Positions 1 to 9,500 of a stretch of 53,800 nt of DNA are shown here, piece after piece. Position numbers and translations under genes: made by a program. The DNA is from Clostridia bacterium (lineage in GTDB: Bacteria > Bacillota > Clostridia > Christensenellales > CAG-917): contig JAKSOR010000004.1 in assembly GCA_024405515.1 (NCBI GenBank), positions 1 through 53,800 on the forward strand, read 5' to 3'. The notes below the pieces were generated by a model that was given only the letters and a program-made list of their open reading frames with translations, was not told the DNA's origin and searched no databases. Every line of letters begins with the position of its first letter. Position 1 is the first letter of the stretch.

Positions 1-51
1 AAACCGTTTGGGTGCAAGCCCACGGGGGTTCGAATCCCTCTTCTTCCGCCA
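1..51 (+). tRNA. tRNA-Ser, 3' part only (5' end lies outside the window)
   Basis: The window opens inside a class II tRNA. A long variable arm with a GGG/CCC stem is followed by a T arm with the loop TTCGAAT, the acceptor strand TTCTTCC, discriminator G and an encoded CCA ending at 51. A long variable arm plus discriminator G points to serine. The first bases (AAACCG) fit the 3' side of an anticodon arm. A UGA or GGA anticodon is plausible, but the anticodon itself is not in the window. Confidence 0.8.
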
Positions 52-88
52 AAAGGATCAGTTAGATTCGTCTGACTGGTCTTTTTCT
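51..88 (+). terminator. Intrinsic terminator after tRNA-Ser
   Basis: The arms GATCAGTTAG (56-65) and CTGACTGGTC (72-81) pair with two G-U pairs around a 6-nt loop. A T run follows at 82-86. It ends the tRNA transcript before the transporter promoter. Confidence 0.85.
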
Positions 89-108
89 TTGTTTTTATCA
101 TTTTTTGT

Positions 109-137
109 TTTACTTAGTTTGAAAAGGAATATATAAT
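109..137 (+). promoter_or_regulatory. SigA-type promoter of the ABC transporter, with an inverted repeat over -10 and SD
   Basis: The -35 TTTACT (109-114), a 17-nt spacer and the -10 TATAAT (132-137) give a leader of about 10 nt before the ATG at 155. A perfect inverted repeat, ATAATCCT (133-140) and AGGATTAT (147-154), spans the -10, the start site and the Shine-Dalgarno AGAGGA. It is well placed to be a repressor operator. Confidence 0.6.
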
Positions 138-154
138 CCTTAATAGAGGATTAT

Positions 155-1660
155 ATGAAGAAAGTTTTACTAGTTACTTTTACTTTGATAATTTTGATTT
201 TGCTTCTCTGCTCCTGCAATTCATCCAGGGCACATATCAACAGCATTTCAGACTTAAACGGCAAAAATGTCACAATCGAAAACGGGTCAATTCAGGGCGA
301 TATAATATCTTCCGAGCCTTCACTTAACGGAGTAGAGGTTGAAACATCCCCTACAATTCAGGATGCAGTTGCAAAGCTGTTACTGAAAAAAACCGATGCT
401 GTTGCTCTTGACTACCAACTGGCTCTGAAAATTGTAGAACAGTACGACGGACTGAAAATTATTGATGATAAACTAAATGATTCCGAATACGGATATGCAT
501 TTAAAATAGGGAGTCCTCTTGTAGATAAGTTTAATTCCGTATTAAGCGAGATGGAATCAAGTGGCAAACTTGAACAAATCAGACAGAAGTGGCTTAATGG
601 TGATACTTCATTTGATAATACTCAGGACTGGGATGCTCCGAACGGAGTATTAAAATGCTCTGTCCAGTCACATTTTGAACCTATATGTTATAAGAGTGAT
701 GACAAAATTATAGGAATGGACCCTGAAATTGTCCTCAATATAGCTGAAAAACTCGGATATAAAATAGAATTTGTTGAAGATGATTTTGAAAATCTTCTGG
801 CATCAGTAGTTTCAGGAAAAACCGATATGGCAGCATCAGCTATCACAATTACCGAAGCACGAAGGAAATACGTTGATTTTACCCAGGGTTATTTTGAAGA
901 GAGCAGTGTTTTTATTGTTATTGACTACAATGCTGATAAAATTTCAAGCGGAGTCGGCGTAAAAATCAAGGATGCATGGAACAGATCCATGATAGAAAAC
1001 AACAGATGGAAGGATATTCTTAAGGGTCTTGGCGTGACACTTCTTATGATTTTCACATCAATTCCTATCGGCTTTGTTCTTATATTCCTTCTTTTCCTGC
1101 TTTACTACTATGCAAACGATAAATTCAGAAGCATAATAAGTGGCATAAATAAATTCTTTATCTTAATGCCTCTTTCAACATGGCTTCTTATATGTTACTA
1201 TCTGATATTCCCTGACCGGTCTGTTTCATCATATTTTATCGGAATATTCGCACTTTCAGTTCAGTTCCTAACTGGATATTTCGGAACAGTTGCCGGAGCA
1301 TTTGAAGCAATTAATCCGGAACAGTTTGAGGCTGTAATCACAATGGGATATTCAAAAACCAAGGCATTATTTAAGATATTCTTACCACAGATGATGCCGG
1401 CAATTTTTGCCGGAATGGAAATAAATGTCATTTTCCAGGTAAGAGATACTTCTATTGTAGGATTTATTGCTATTCAGGATATACAGGCAGTTGCGGACGG
1501 AATCAGTTCAAAAGTTATTGATCCTTTCATTCCACTTGCAATTACTGCCGTTTCATATATTTCACTTGCAGCACTGACAACATTTATTGTCAAACTGATA
1601 GGAAAAGCAATTGCTTTTCATTCAAAAAAATCCAATACAGTGATTAAGGAGGCGGAATAA
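155..1660 (+). CDS. Amino-acid ABC transporter: substrate-binding/permease fusion lipoprotein
   Basis: This 501-residue protein combines the solute-binding and membrane parts of a polar amino-acid (GlnP/HisM-type) ABC importer. A lipoprotein signal ends at Cys21. Residues about 30-150 resemble lobe 2 and the C-terminal helix of a family 3 binding protein. Residues about 160-255 resemble lobe 1, with the typical run from a G-D-P-E membrane-distal segment through S-G-K-D-M to R-K-Y-V-D-F. The lobes are therefore in permuted order. About five membrane segments follow from residue 285 on, with the EAA coupling loop near residue 395. The ATPase gene follows with a 1-nt stop/start overlap (TAATG). 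The substrate is unknown; the family suggests a polar amino acid. Confidence 0.85.
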   Translation: MKKVLLVTFTLIILILLLCSCNSSRAHINSISDLNGKNVTIENGSIQGDIISSEPSLNGVEVETSPTIQDAVAKLLLKKTDAVALDYQLALKIVEQYDGLKIIDDKLNDSEYGYAFKIGSPLVDKFNSVLSEMESSGKLEQIRQKWLNGDTSFDNTQDWDAPNGVLKCSVQSHFEPICYKSDDKIIGMDPEIVLNIAEKLGYKIEFVEDDFENLLASVVSGKTDMAASAITITEARRKYVDFTQGYFEESSVFIVIDYNADKISSGVGVKIKDAWNRSMIENNRWKDILKGLGVTLLMIFTSIPIGFVLIFLLFLLYYYANDKFRSIISGINKFFILMPLSTWLLICYYLIFPDRSVSSYFIGIFALSVQFLTGYFGTVAGAFEAINPEQFEAVITMGYSKTKALFKIFLPQMMPAIFAGMEINVIFQVRDTSIVGFIAIQDIQAVADGISSKVIDPFIPLAITAVSYISLAALTTFIVKLIGKAIAFHSKKSNTVIKEAE

Positions 1661-2748
1661 TGCTAAGAATTGAAAATCTGTGCAATAAATATAATTCCCG
1701 TGTTGTCTTTAACAACCTTAATCTTACTGTTAACAAAGGTGAAGTAATCGGTATTATAGGCGCATCAGGATCAGGCAAATCTACCCTGTTAAAATCAATA
1801 CTTCTTCTTCGTGAATTTGAAAGCGGACACATATATTTTAAAGATACTGAAATTACAAAAAAATCCATCTGTTCCCCTGCTATCAGCGGTAAAATAGGTC
1901 TTATATTCCAGAATGCCAACAGTCTTTTTTACCATCTTTCTGTTATTAACAATATCACATGTGGTCTTATTGACATTAAGCATATGAAGAAAAAAGATGC
2001 TTATGAAAAAGCAGAAGGACTTTTAAAATTAGTCGGTCTTAATGATAAAGCAAATGATTATCCTGGAACACTTTCAGGAGGACAGCAGCAGAGGTTATCC
2101 ATAGCAAGAGCCTATGCCCTCGACCCTGAATTAATTCTTATGGATGAACCGACATCAGCACTCGATCCTCTTGCCAAAAAAGAAGTTGAAACAGTAATCA
2201 AACTTATGGCAGACAAAGGTGAAACCATTATTATTGTAAGTCATGAACTTGAACTGATAAAAAATGTCTGCTCAAAAGTTGTTTTTCTTAATGACGGTTA
2301 TGTTTATGAAGAAGGCACACCTTCTGAAGTACTGGATAGCCCTAAAAAAGATGCAACCAGGAGATTTGTAAAAGCTTTAAGAGTCCTTGAACTCAGCATT
2401 AACTCTTCAGACTTTGACTTCATCGGCCTCAGCACAACTCTTTCCGAATACGCTTACAGGACGTCGATGCCGCACTCCCATATGCTTAAAATGCATTCTG
2501 TTCTTGAAGAATTGTTCCATGTATTCATTATAGACAGCAAAGAGAACAATAAACTAAAAATACTGCTTGAGTATAATGATAAAGAAGATGTGGTATACGG
2601 CACAGTATTTGCAACAGGAGATGAAATAGATACAGACAATCCATATTTCTATGTATCTTGGAAAATTATTGAGAAACGTACACAGGATCTTGAAATAACA
2701 AGATGCGACACGGACGGATTCACCAACCTTTTAAAATTCAGAATCTGA
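1660..2748 (+). CDS. Amino-acid ABC transporter ATP-binding protein with an extra C-terminal domain
   Basis: This is the cytoplasmic ATPase partner of the upstream permease fusion. It shows Walker A GASGSGKST, a Q-loop (IFQNAN), the signature LSGGQQQR, Walker B with DEPTSALDP, and the H-loop VSHE. These fill residues 1-240, the full length of a GlnQ-type ATPase. Residues about 245-362 are additional and not part of the usual fold. They contain HSVLEELFHVFI and end in a strand-like NLLKFRI, faintly recalling a GHKL or anti-sigma-type domain; that likeness is only a guess. The start overlaps the upstream stop by one base and has the Shine-Dalgarno AAGGAGG within the preceding gene. Confidence 0.9.
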   Translation: MLRIENLCNKYNSRVVFNNLNLTVNKGEVIGIIGASGSGKSTLLKSILLLREFESGHIYFKDTEITKKSICSPAISGKIGLIFQNANSLFYHLSVINNITCGLIDIKHMKKKDAYEKAEGLLKLVGLNDKANDYPGTLSGGQQQRLSIARAYALDPELILMDEPTSALDPLAKKEVETVIKLMADKGETIIIVSHELELIKNVCSKVVFLNDGYVYEEGTPSEVLDSPKKDATRRFVKALRVLELSINSSDFDFIGLSTTLSEYAYRTSMPHSHMLKMHSVLEELFHVFIIDSKENNKLKILLEYNDKEDVVYGTVFATGDEIDTDNPYFYVSWKIIEKRTQDLEITRCDTDGFTNLLKFRI

Positions 2749-2754
2749 TAATAC

Positions 2755-2781
2755 AAATGCCTGGCAGGTGCCAGGCATTTT
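2755..2781. terminator. Bidirectional terminator between convergent genes
   Basis: The arms AAATGCCTGGC (2755-2765) and GCCAGGCATTT (2770-2780) are perfect complements. They are flanked by A-rich and T-rich bases, so the hairpin can serve both the ABC ATPase gene and the minus-strand gene ending at 2800. Confidence 0.8.
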
Positions 2782-2799
2782 AGTTATAGAGACTTTGAT

Positions 2800-3483
2800 T
2801 TATGCTTCTATCTCGGGAGCATTTTTATCTTTGATCATATTGTTCAGGAACGTAAATATGGTCGCTGCAGCACTGTATGAAGAGAGCATTAATATCTGAG
2901 AAACAGCAGATGTTACGCAGTAACTGTCTTTATCGTTTGCCTGAGTTATTGCATATACGCAGATAATAAGCATAAATGCAAGTATACCTGTCTCAGTAAG
3001 TCCCTGCATCAGGTTCCTCTTATATGAAGTTACAGCAACGAATATAAGCACAAAGAACGGCATAAAGAAACCTGGTGCGCAAAGAGATGTATGAGCGGTT
3101 CTTAAAGCTGTTAAGTGTGCATCATCAGGTTCGTAGTATGCTGGAATTGAAAGCCCAACTGTAATAATCAGTACTCCGAATCCTGCTATTGCATATAAGA
3201 GTTTTTTAAACCACTTTGCATAACGGCCGCTTTCAAGTATATGATAAAGACCATAAAGGAATAATCCAAAGTTCAGCCCGCCGGCAAAAAGAGCAAGCGG
3301 GAAAAGTCCCTGTGGCCAGGCTATTCTTGAAAGAGACGTTGAAATCGGTCTCTCTCCTCCTGCAAAAGTCACTCCGACATTGATAATAGGGACTATAACA
3401 AAGGATAAAATTGCCAGGATTACATACTGAGTATTCTGGTTCTTTATCTTTACTTCTTTGCTGTAATCGAATATCTGTCTCAT
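2800..3483 (-). CDS. Polytopic membrane protein of unknown function
   Basis: I do not recognise this 227-residue protein with certainty. It has about six hydrophobic segments (near residues 22-42, 60-82, 90-113, 135-155, 163-182 and 190-213), a cytoplasmic-looking charged N-terminus and a charged tail. A conserved-looking stretch ALRTAHTSLCAPGF precedes the fourth segment. General shape resembles DUF998/Frag1-like six-helix proteins, but no diagnostic motif proves this. The start is supported by GGGGAG seven bases upstream. It lies 57 bp downstream of the giant lipoprotein gene on the same strand. No convincing terminator separates them, so they may be co-transcribed. Confidence 0.75.
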   Translation of the reverse strand: MRQIFDYSKEVKIKNQNTQYVILAILSFVIVPIINVGVTFAGGERPISTSLSRIAWPQGLFPLALFAGGLNFGLFLYGLYHILESGRYAKWFKKLLYAIAGFGVLIITVGLSIPAYYEPDDAHLTALRTAHTSLCAPGFFMPFFVLIFVAVTSYKRNLMQGLTETGILAFMLIICVYAITQANDKDSYCVTSAVSQILMLSSYSAAATIFTFLNNMIKDKNAPEIEA

Positions 3484-3540
3484 AAAAACTCCCCTTTTGT
3501 TATTATTATTGTAGACTGACTAGAATTGTCAGCATCAGTT

Positions 3541-6500
3541 TTATTGATAATTCTTGCTTACCTTTATCAACGGAGCCACAGCAGAAAGATTGTCACGTGC
3601 TGAGAATGAATTTACCGATGCTCTATCGTTGCAGATGCAATATGTATTGAATGCTCTATCAGCATAATCAGCAGCACCTGGTGTTTGCGAAACAGCATTG
3701 GCGTCACAATCATTAAAACCTGAAGCATAGGCATAAGCCGAGCCTTTACCAGGAACCCCGAATGAGTTGACGTACGCCTGTAACTGGTCTCTTGTAGGAA
3801 GGGCAATAGTGTCAGGCATACCGGATGACGGCGGTAAAATCCATGAGCTTTCAGAATTAATAAACAACGCATTATACATATCAGCATTAATCCACTTTCT
3901 TATTTCAGAATGATAATAATCAGTCAATAGTAACTGAAGCCCATCATAGTAATAATAAATATAATGCATATCATACATATGAACATCAAGCACGCTGCAC
4001 GACATAAGTGTAAGATCAGTATCTGTTTCTCCTATAATAGCCCACAAAACAGGTTCGAATTTAAACCAGTACACGTTGTGAAGTTCATATCCGGAAGGCA
4101 TATCATGCGTATATCCCAAACTATAGATAGTGGTTTCAGGAACTTTATTTATCAGATAAAGAGCTCTGTATAATTCTCCGTTATATTCAAAATCAGCATG
4201 CCATCTCCATGGTTCCACTCTATCACCGCCATGTGAAGAATTTATTACGTATGCATTACCATGATATGCAGTTCTTGAATTGTATTTTGCTATAAGTCCA
4301 CTATCCGAAGTCTTATATGGACCTGCGACAAGAGAGTCTTCTCCATATGGATATAAGGTCACCTTATTTGCCAGGTCACAGAGACAAATATCTCCGTTTA
4401 CGAGGTCAACATACGGAAGCAATGTATAAGTCGTACCATTATTTGTTATCACAACTTTCGAAATTTTTGCCTTTGCAAAATTAGATGGCATATTATCGTC
4501 GTTATTCATTGCAAAGATATACAACGGGCGGGCATCTCTCCATCCTCCATCTGATAAAATTGAGTTCTCCGGAAAACCTCCTGGATATTCAGTAGAAGCA
4601 GAGAATCTGACTTGTGATGTACCGATTATTGTCTCTAACTGGGTTGATGTACCTGTGTATGAGAAAGCTACATCAATCTGAGTATCTGAATCCCAGAAAA
4701 AGTCAGTAGTATAACAGCATTGACCGGTATTTTCAACATATTCTATTGCAGCAAATCTCTTATTAAAATCTGCAATAAGAAGATTATTAAGATTGTTAAT
4801 TAAAGATGAATCTGTAACACGGGATGTAGGATAAGAGCCATACATAACATATTTGCCATCCTTATCCTGTTCTCCTTTCTCATTAACCCTAACCCAAGTC
4901 TTGAATCCGCATCTAGAGCAAAGTTCCCCTTCAAAATTATGACCTAAAGGTTCACCCACTGAGAATGTTTCAGTTGTACTGTGTTCTTTTCCGCACTTAC
5001 ATGACAGATAGTATTTTTTCGGTTCAGTACACGTTGCCGAGGAGGCTACATAACTCTCATTTATGTATTCGCCTAAATTATGTACCGGGTCTCCGTATGT
5101 AAACGTATCATCATGATCCGAGCAAACTGTTTCACAGTTAGCACAGGACTTGTAATAAATTGCAGGGCTTGTGCAGTTTGCAGGAGATTTCAGTGCTGAA
5201 TTCTTAACAATTTCTTTAGTAGGATCATGCGGTGCGTAATCTCCGTATGAGAATGTTTCAGTATCACTGCATGAACCACAGGTACATGATACATAGTATC
5301 TTGCAAGCTGTGTACATGTAGCAACTGACTTAAGATATCTGTCTTCAGCTATATGAAGTCCGTTTTCTCTTGAATAATCGCAGATATGGTTCTTATCAAG
5401 GACTACGGATACCATAGGTATAAGTCCGTATACAGGCTCATGGAGATTCGATATATTCTTCGCCCCGTCCTTAGTCCAGAGACGCATATCACCATCAGGT
5501 TCGACATAATAGTAAGATGCACCATCAGAATTTGTCTTAAGGCCTTTAATCCTTGAATATGTTGAATATTCTGTTAAACCTTCATCAAATACATAAGCCT
5601 CCTTGACCGGAGTGATTTCGGTTACCATTTCTTTCTGGAGGTTATTAAGTGCCATTCCCATGAAAATGCCATTCAGGTAATCCTTCAGGAATGAATTTTC
5701 ATAATTCAGGTTATTATTTGAGATAAACGGCACAGTCATAGAATCAATGGAACTGACGCAAACAAGATTTGCCCTTCCGTCTTTAAGGTCATGTATCTTC
5801 CAAAGAAGCGGTTCATACTTAAACCAGTACACTTTATTCAGTGCGAATCCGTTGACAGTTCCTCCTGTGTAATCTACACCATCAGGCAGAGAACTGTAAT
5901 AAATCGCCCTGTATCTGACTGTTTCGTTAGGGAGTTTCATTGCATAGTCATAATATGCACCCTCCCCGGTATTATAGTCACCGCTGAATTTCAGGTTCTC
6001 AATAAGTGTCCAGCCGTTGAGATTGTCCTTTGTCGGAAGATGCGATACTGCATCAAGTGAATTAAGTTTTGTTTCAACAGAAAGATTACGTACAAGTTCA
6101 AGCGGATATTCGCCGAACTGTATGTAGTCACCTTTCTTATTAGGTGTACCATCCGCATCACACCTTATATAAGACCATTCGCCGCACTTTAAGCATTTCC
6201 CGTTTTCATCAGGATTATGTCCTAAAGGATCCCCTACCGTGAATGTATATTTCTCATCACAACTTACTGCACCGCATTCACATGTCTTGTAGTAAGTAAG
6301 GGCATGAGTACAGTCCTGTTCACAGTAAAGATACCTTTCATCCTGTATCTGTTTATTAAATGTGCAGATGTGAATTACCGCTTCAGGATGAGGTGCAAAA
6401 CTGACATAATCAGGATATTCACGGCCTAATGTTATAGATGAAGTGCCACCGGCTGCAGCATCTGTATTAATTAATCTATCTGTGTTTTCCGGATAATAAG

Positions 6501-9500
6501 TCCTTGTCGGGATGTAAGATTTGTCGGCGCTCATCAAATAAGCATATGTGTTAGAAGTCAAAGCGGTAGTCTTACATGTTTTTAATATATTCCACAGTTC
6601 ATCCTTATCCGGAAGATACAGATAGTCTTTTGTTATAACCGTACCACGTCCAAGAGTTTCCGATCTTAAATTTGTCTGAAGAACATTTTCTAATTCAAGG
6701 GCACTAAATGCTTCATTATAAAAAACTTCGTTAAGCCATTCCCTTACATAAGAGAAATCCCAGTCTGTAGGATAATACTCAGTCTTCCCGTCAGGAGTTG
6801 TAGATTTTGCATTGTCAATGGAATACTGGAGTATGTCAGTATGGTCAATGGCCCAAATAGTATAAGTACTTTCGCTTGACCTTACAATTTTCCACAAGAT
6901 AGGCTCAAACTTAAAGACAACAACCTCTTTTGTCGGCATATCACTCATAGTGGGAGTGGCGTACAAAAATTTCTGTCTGTTATGAAGGAAGTATACTGCA
7001 CGGTATTTCTCCCCTTCATATTCAAAATCTTTATACCAGGCAAATTCTTCAGGATGGATACCACGTTCCGCAGCAGAATATACATAGAAATCGTATGGTG
7101 TCCAGCCTTTTCTGTCATATGTAAGTGCTGCCACCTCAACCGGAACAGCTCCAGCTATATTTTTAAGATTTGTCAAAAGTGTTCCGTCAGTTATCCTTGT
7201 CCTTGGATAATTGCCGAAAAGTACATAGTCTCCGTTTTCATTCGGAGTTCTGTCACTATTACATCTCATAGCTGTTGTCTGTCCGCAGTCCCTACACTTT
7301 CCGTTTTCAATTCTGTGTCCGGACTTAAGACCATACTCAAATGTATCTGATTCGTATCTGCTGCTCTTACCGCATGTACAGGACTTATAGTAGATAGCAG
7401 GACTTGTACAGGTGGCAACAGACTTTAATGCCTTACTGTTTACTACTTCCTGATCAAATTTGCAGACGTGTGTTGTTACAAGTGTTACCCAGCACTCAGG
7501 TACTATTCCCATTGAAGAATACTCAATCGGGTTTGATACAATTCCGTAGAAGTTTGCGGAACTTAAGACTTTCTTACCGTCTGTTGCAAAATTGTCCTCA
7601 CTGCCGGTATTCTCAGGGTTATACAGATACCACTGGTTATCATACTTGTCCACTCCGTCGAATCCCTGCTGACAGAGTGCATAATCACTTGCAACCTTAA
7701 AGTTGTTATAGTCGCTGCCGATTCCGTACTGTTCATACTGTGCTTTGCTTAAAAGTGTTACCTTATCGGCAAAAGCTTTTTTACCTGATACTGAATCCAC
7801 ACTGATTTTTTCGGATTTTAATCTTTCTCTCTGAAGCTGTGAGAATGCGGTAGTATAGAAATCATTAAGGAGCCAGTTTCTGAGATATGAGTACTCATAG
7901 TCATTAGCCATTGTTCCTTCAGGGATTTCATCTCCGACATTGTAGTAATTTCCTCCGTTTAAAGTAAACTGGTCAAAGAACGGCTGGAAATCAATAATGG
8001 ATGTACAGAGCACATGTGCTTCTCCGTTCATTTCTGACAGAATCTGCCATATTAGTCTTTCATACTTGAACCAGTATACAGTACCTGTCTTATATCCGTT
8101 CAGTTCCTGATATGATTCAGCATTAGACGGTGATAATGCCCTGTATTCATCAAAATACACTGCTCTGTATTTTTCATATTTATCATAATCTGCTTCGGTT
8201 GCTGCAGGTATTGTCAGTGTGTAGTCAAAGTACCACATATGTACTTCGCCGCTGACCACTGAAGTTCCGCTGACGAAATTGTTATATGAATATGGTGTCC
8301 AGTTATAGTAGTTATCTGCAGTCGGAAGAAGCGGGATATTTTTGTTAAGTGTACTGAGAAGAACGTTATCAGTTACTCTTGTCTGAGGATATTCACCAAA
8401 GAGAATATATCCTTCATCAGTTTCTGTTTCTCCGCCGAACTGATTACATCTGAGTGCAGACCAGAGGCCGCATCTTGAACATACGCCCTTCTTATCAAGA
8501 ACGTGTCCTAACGGGTCCTGTCTGTCTCTTACGATTTCATAATCGCAGTTAAGGCACTTATAAGTTGTATATCCGCCCTCTGAACATGTCGGGGCTTTTA
8601 CTGTTGCGGAAAGTGTATGACCAAGCGGCAGAGTCGGTTTAGCCTGTTCCATATGGCCGCAGTCCTTACATGTTCTGATTGTGTAACCGCCGGTTAAGCA
8701 TGTCGGGTCAATAACAACGTCATCGAAGTCATGATTTGCAGAATCAATTTCACCATATTCGGCTCCGCATCTCACACATTTTGCGAGTTTTGCACATGTC
8801 GGTGTACCGCCGGAGTGTCCGAGCGGTTCATATGATGCTGTTCTAGCGTTTGTTCCGTTGAAATAATATGTATGCTGATATCCGCTCTCTAAACATGTTG
8901 CAGGCTGCTCATCAACCTTATATGCACAGTCTGAAAGTGAATCGTTGTTTGGTTCAATTAAAATATTGTCAAGTCTTGCGTCATATTTTGCAGACTTAAG
9001 CATCGGGCATCTTGCAAATGCCCACTCCTCTACCAAGAGTGCAACGTTACCGAGTTCAACAGACTCAAGAACAGAACAGTCATAGAATGCCTGCTCACCG
9101 ATGTACTCAAGTCCGCCGGTTACTGTCATGTAGGAAAGTGAATAACAGTGGTTGAATGCAAGCTTATCAATCTCTATTACGTTTTCAGGAATTTCAATTC
9201 TTGTTAAGCCTCTGCAGTATTCGAATGTGCTTTCCTCAATCTTTGTGTAATTGCTGTTTTCCGGCAATGCAACAAGTCTTAAGTTCGATGCATAGCAGAA
9301 TGCATTCTTACCGATTGATTCAACGGTTGACGGAATAGTAAGTGTCGAGATTCCTCCTTCTTTGAATGCTCCCTCACCGATTGATTTAAGTCCGTCAGGA
9401 AGTTCCACTGTTGAAAGAACGGATGTTCCCTCAAATGCACTGGCTCCTATTGTTTCAACTGTTGCAGGAATCGAAATTCTCTGGAGAGCAGAACAGTATG

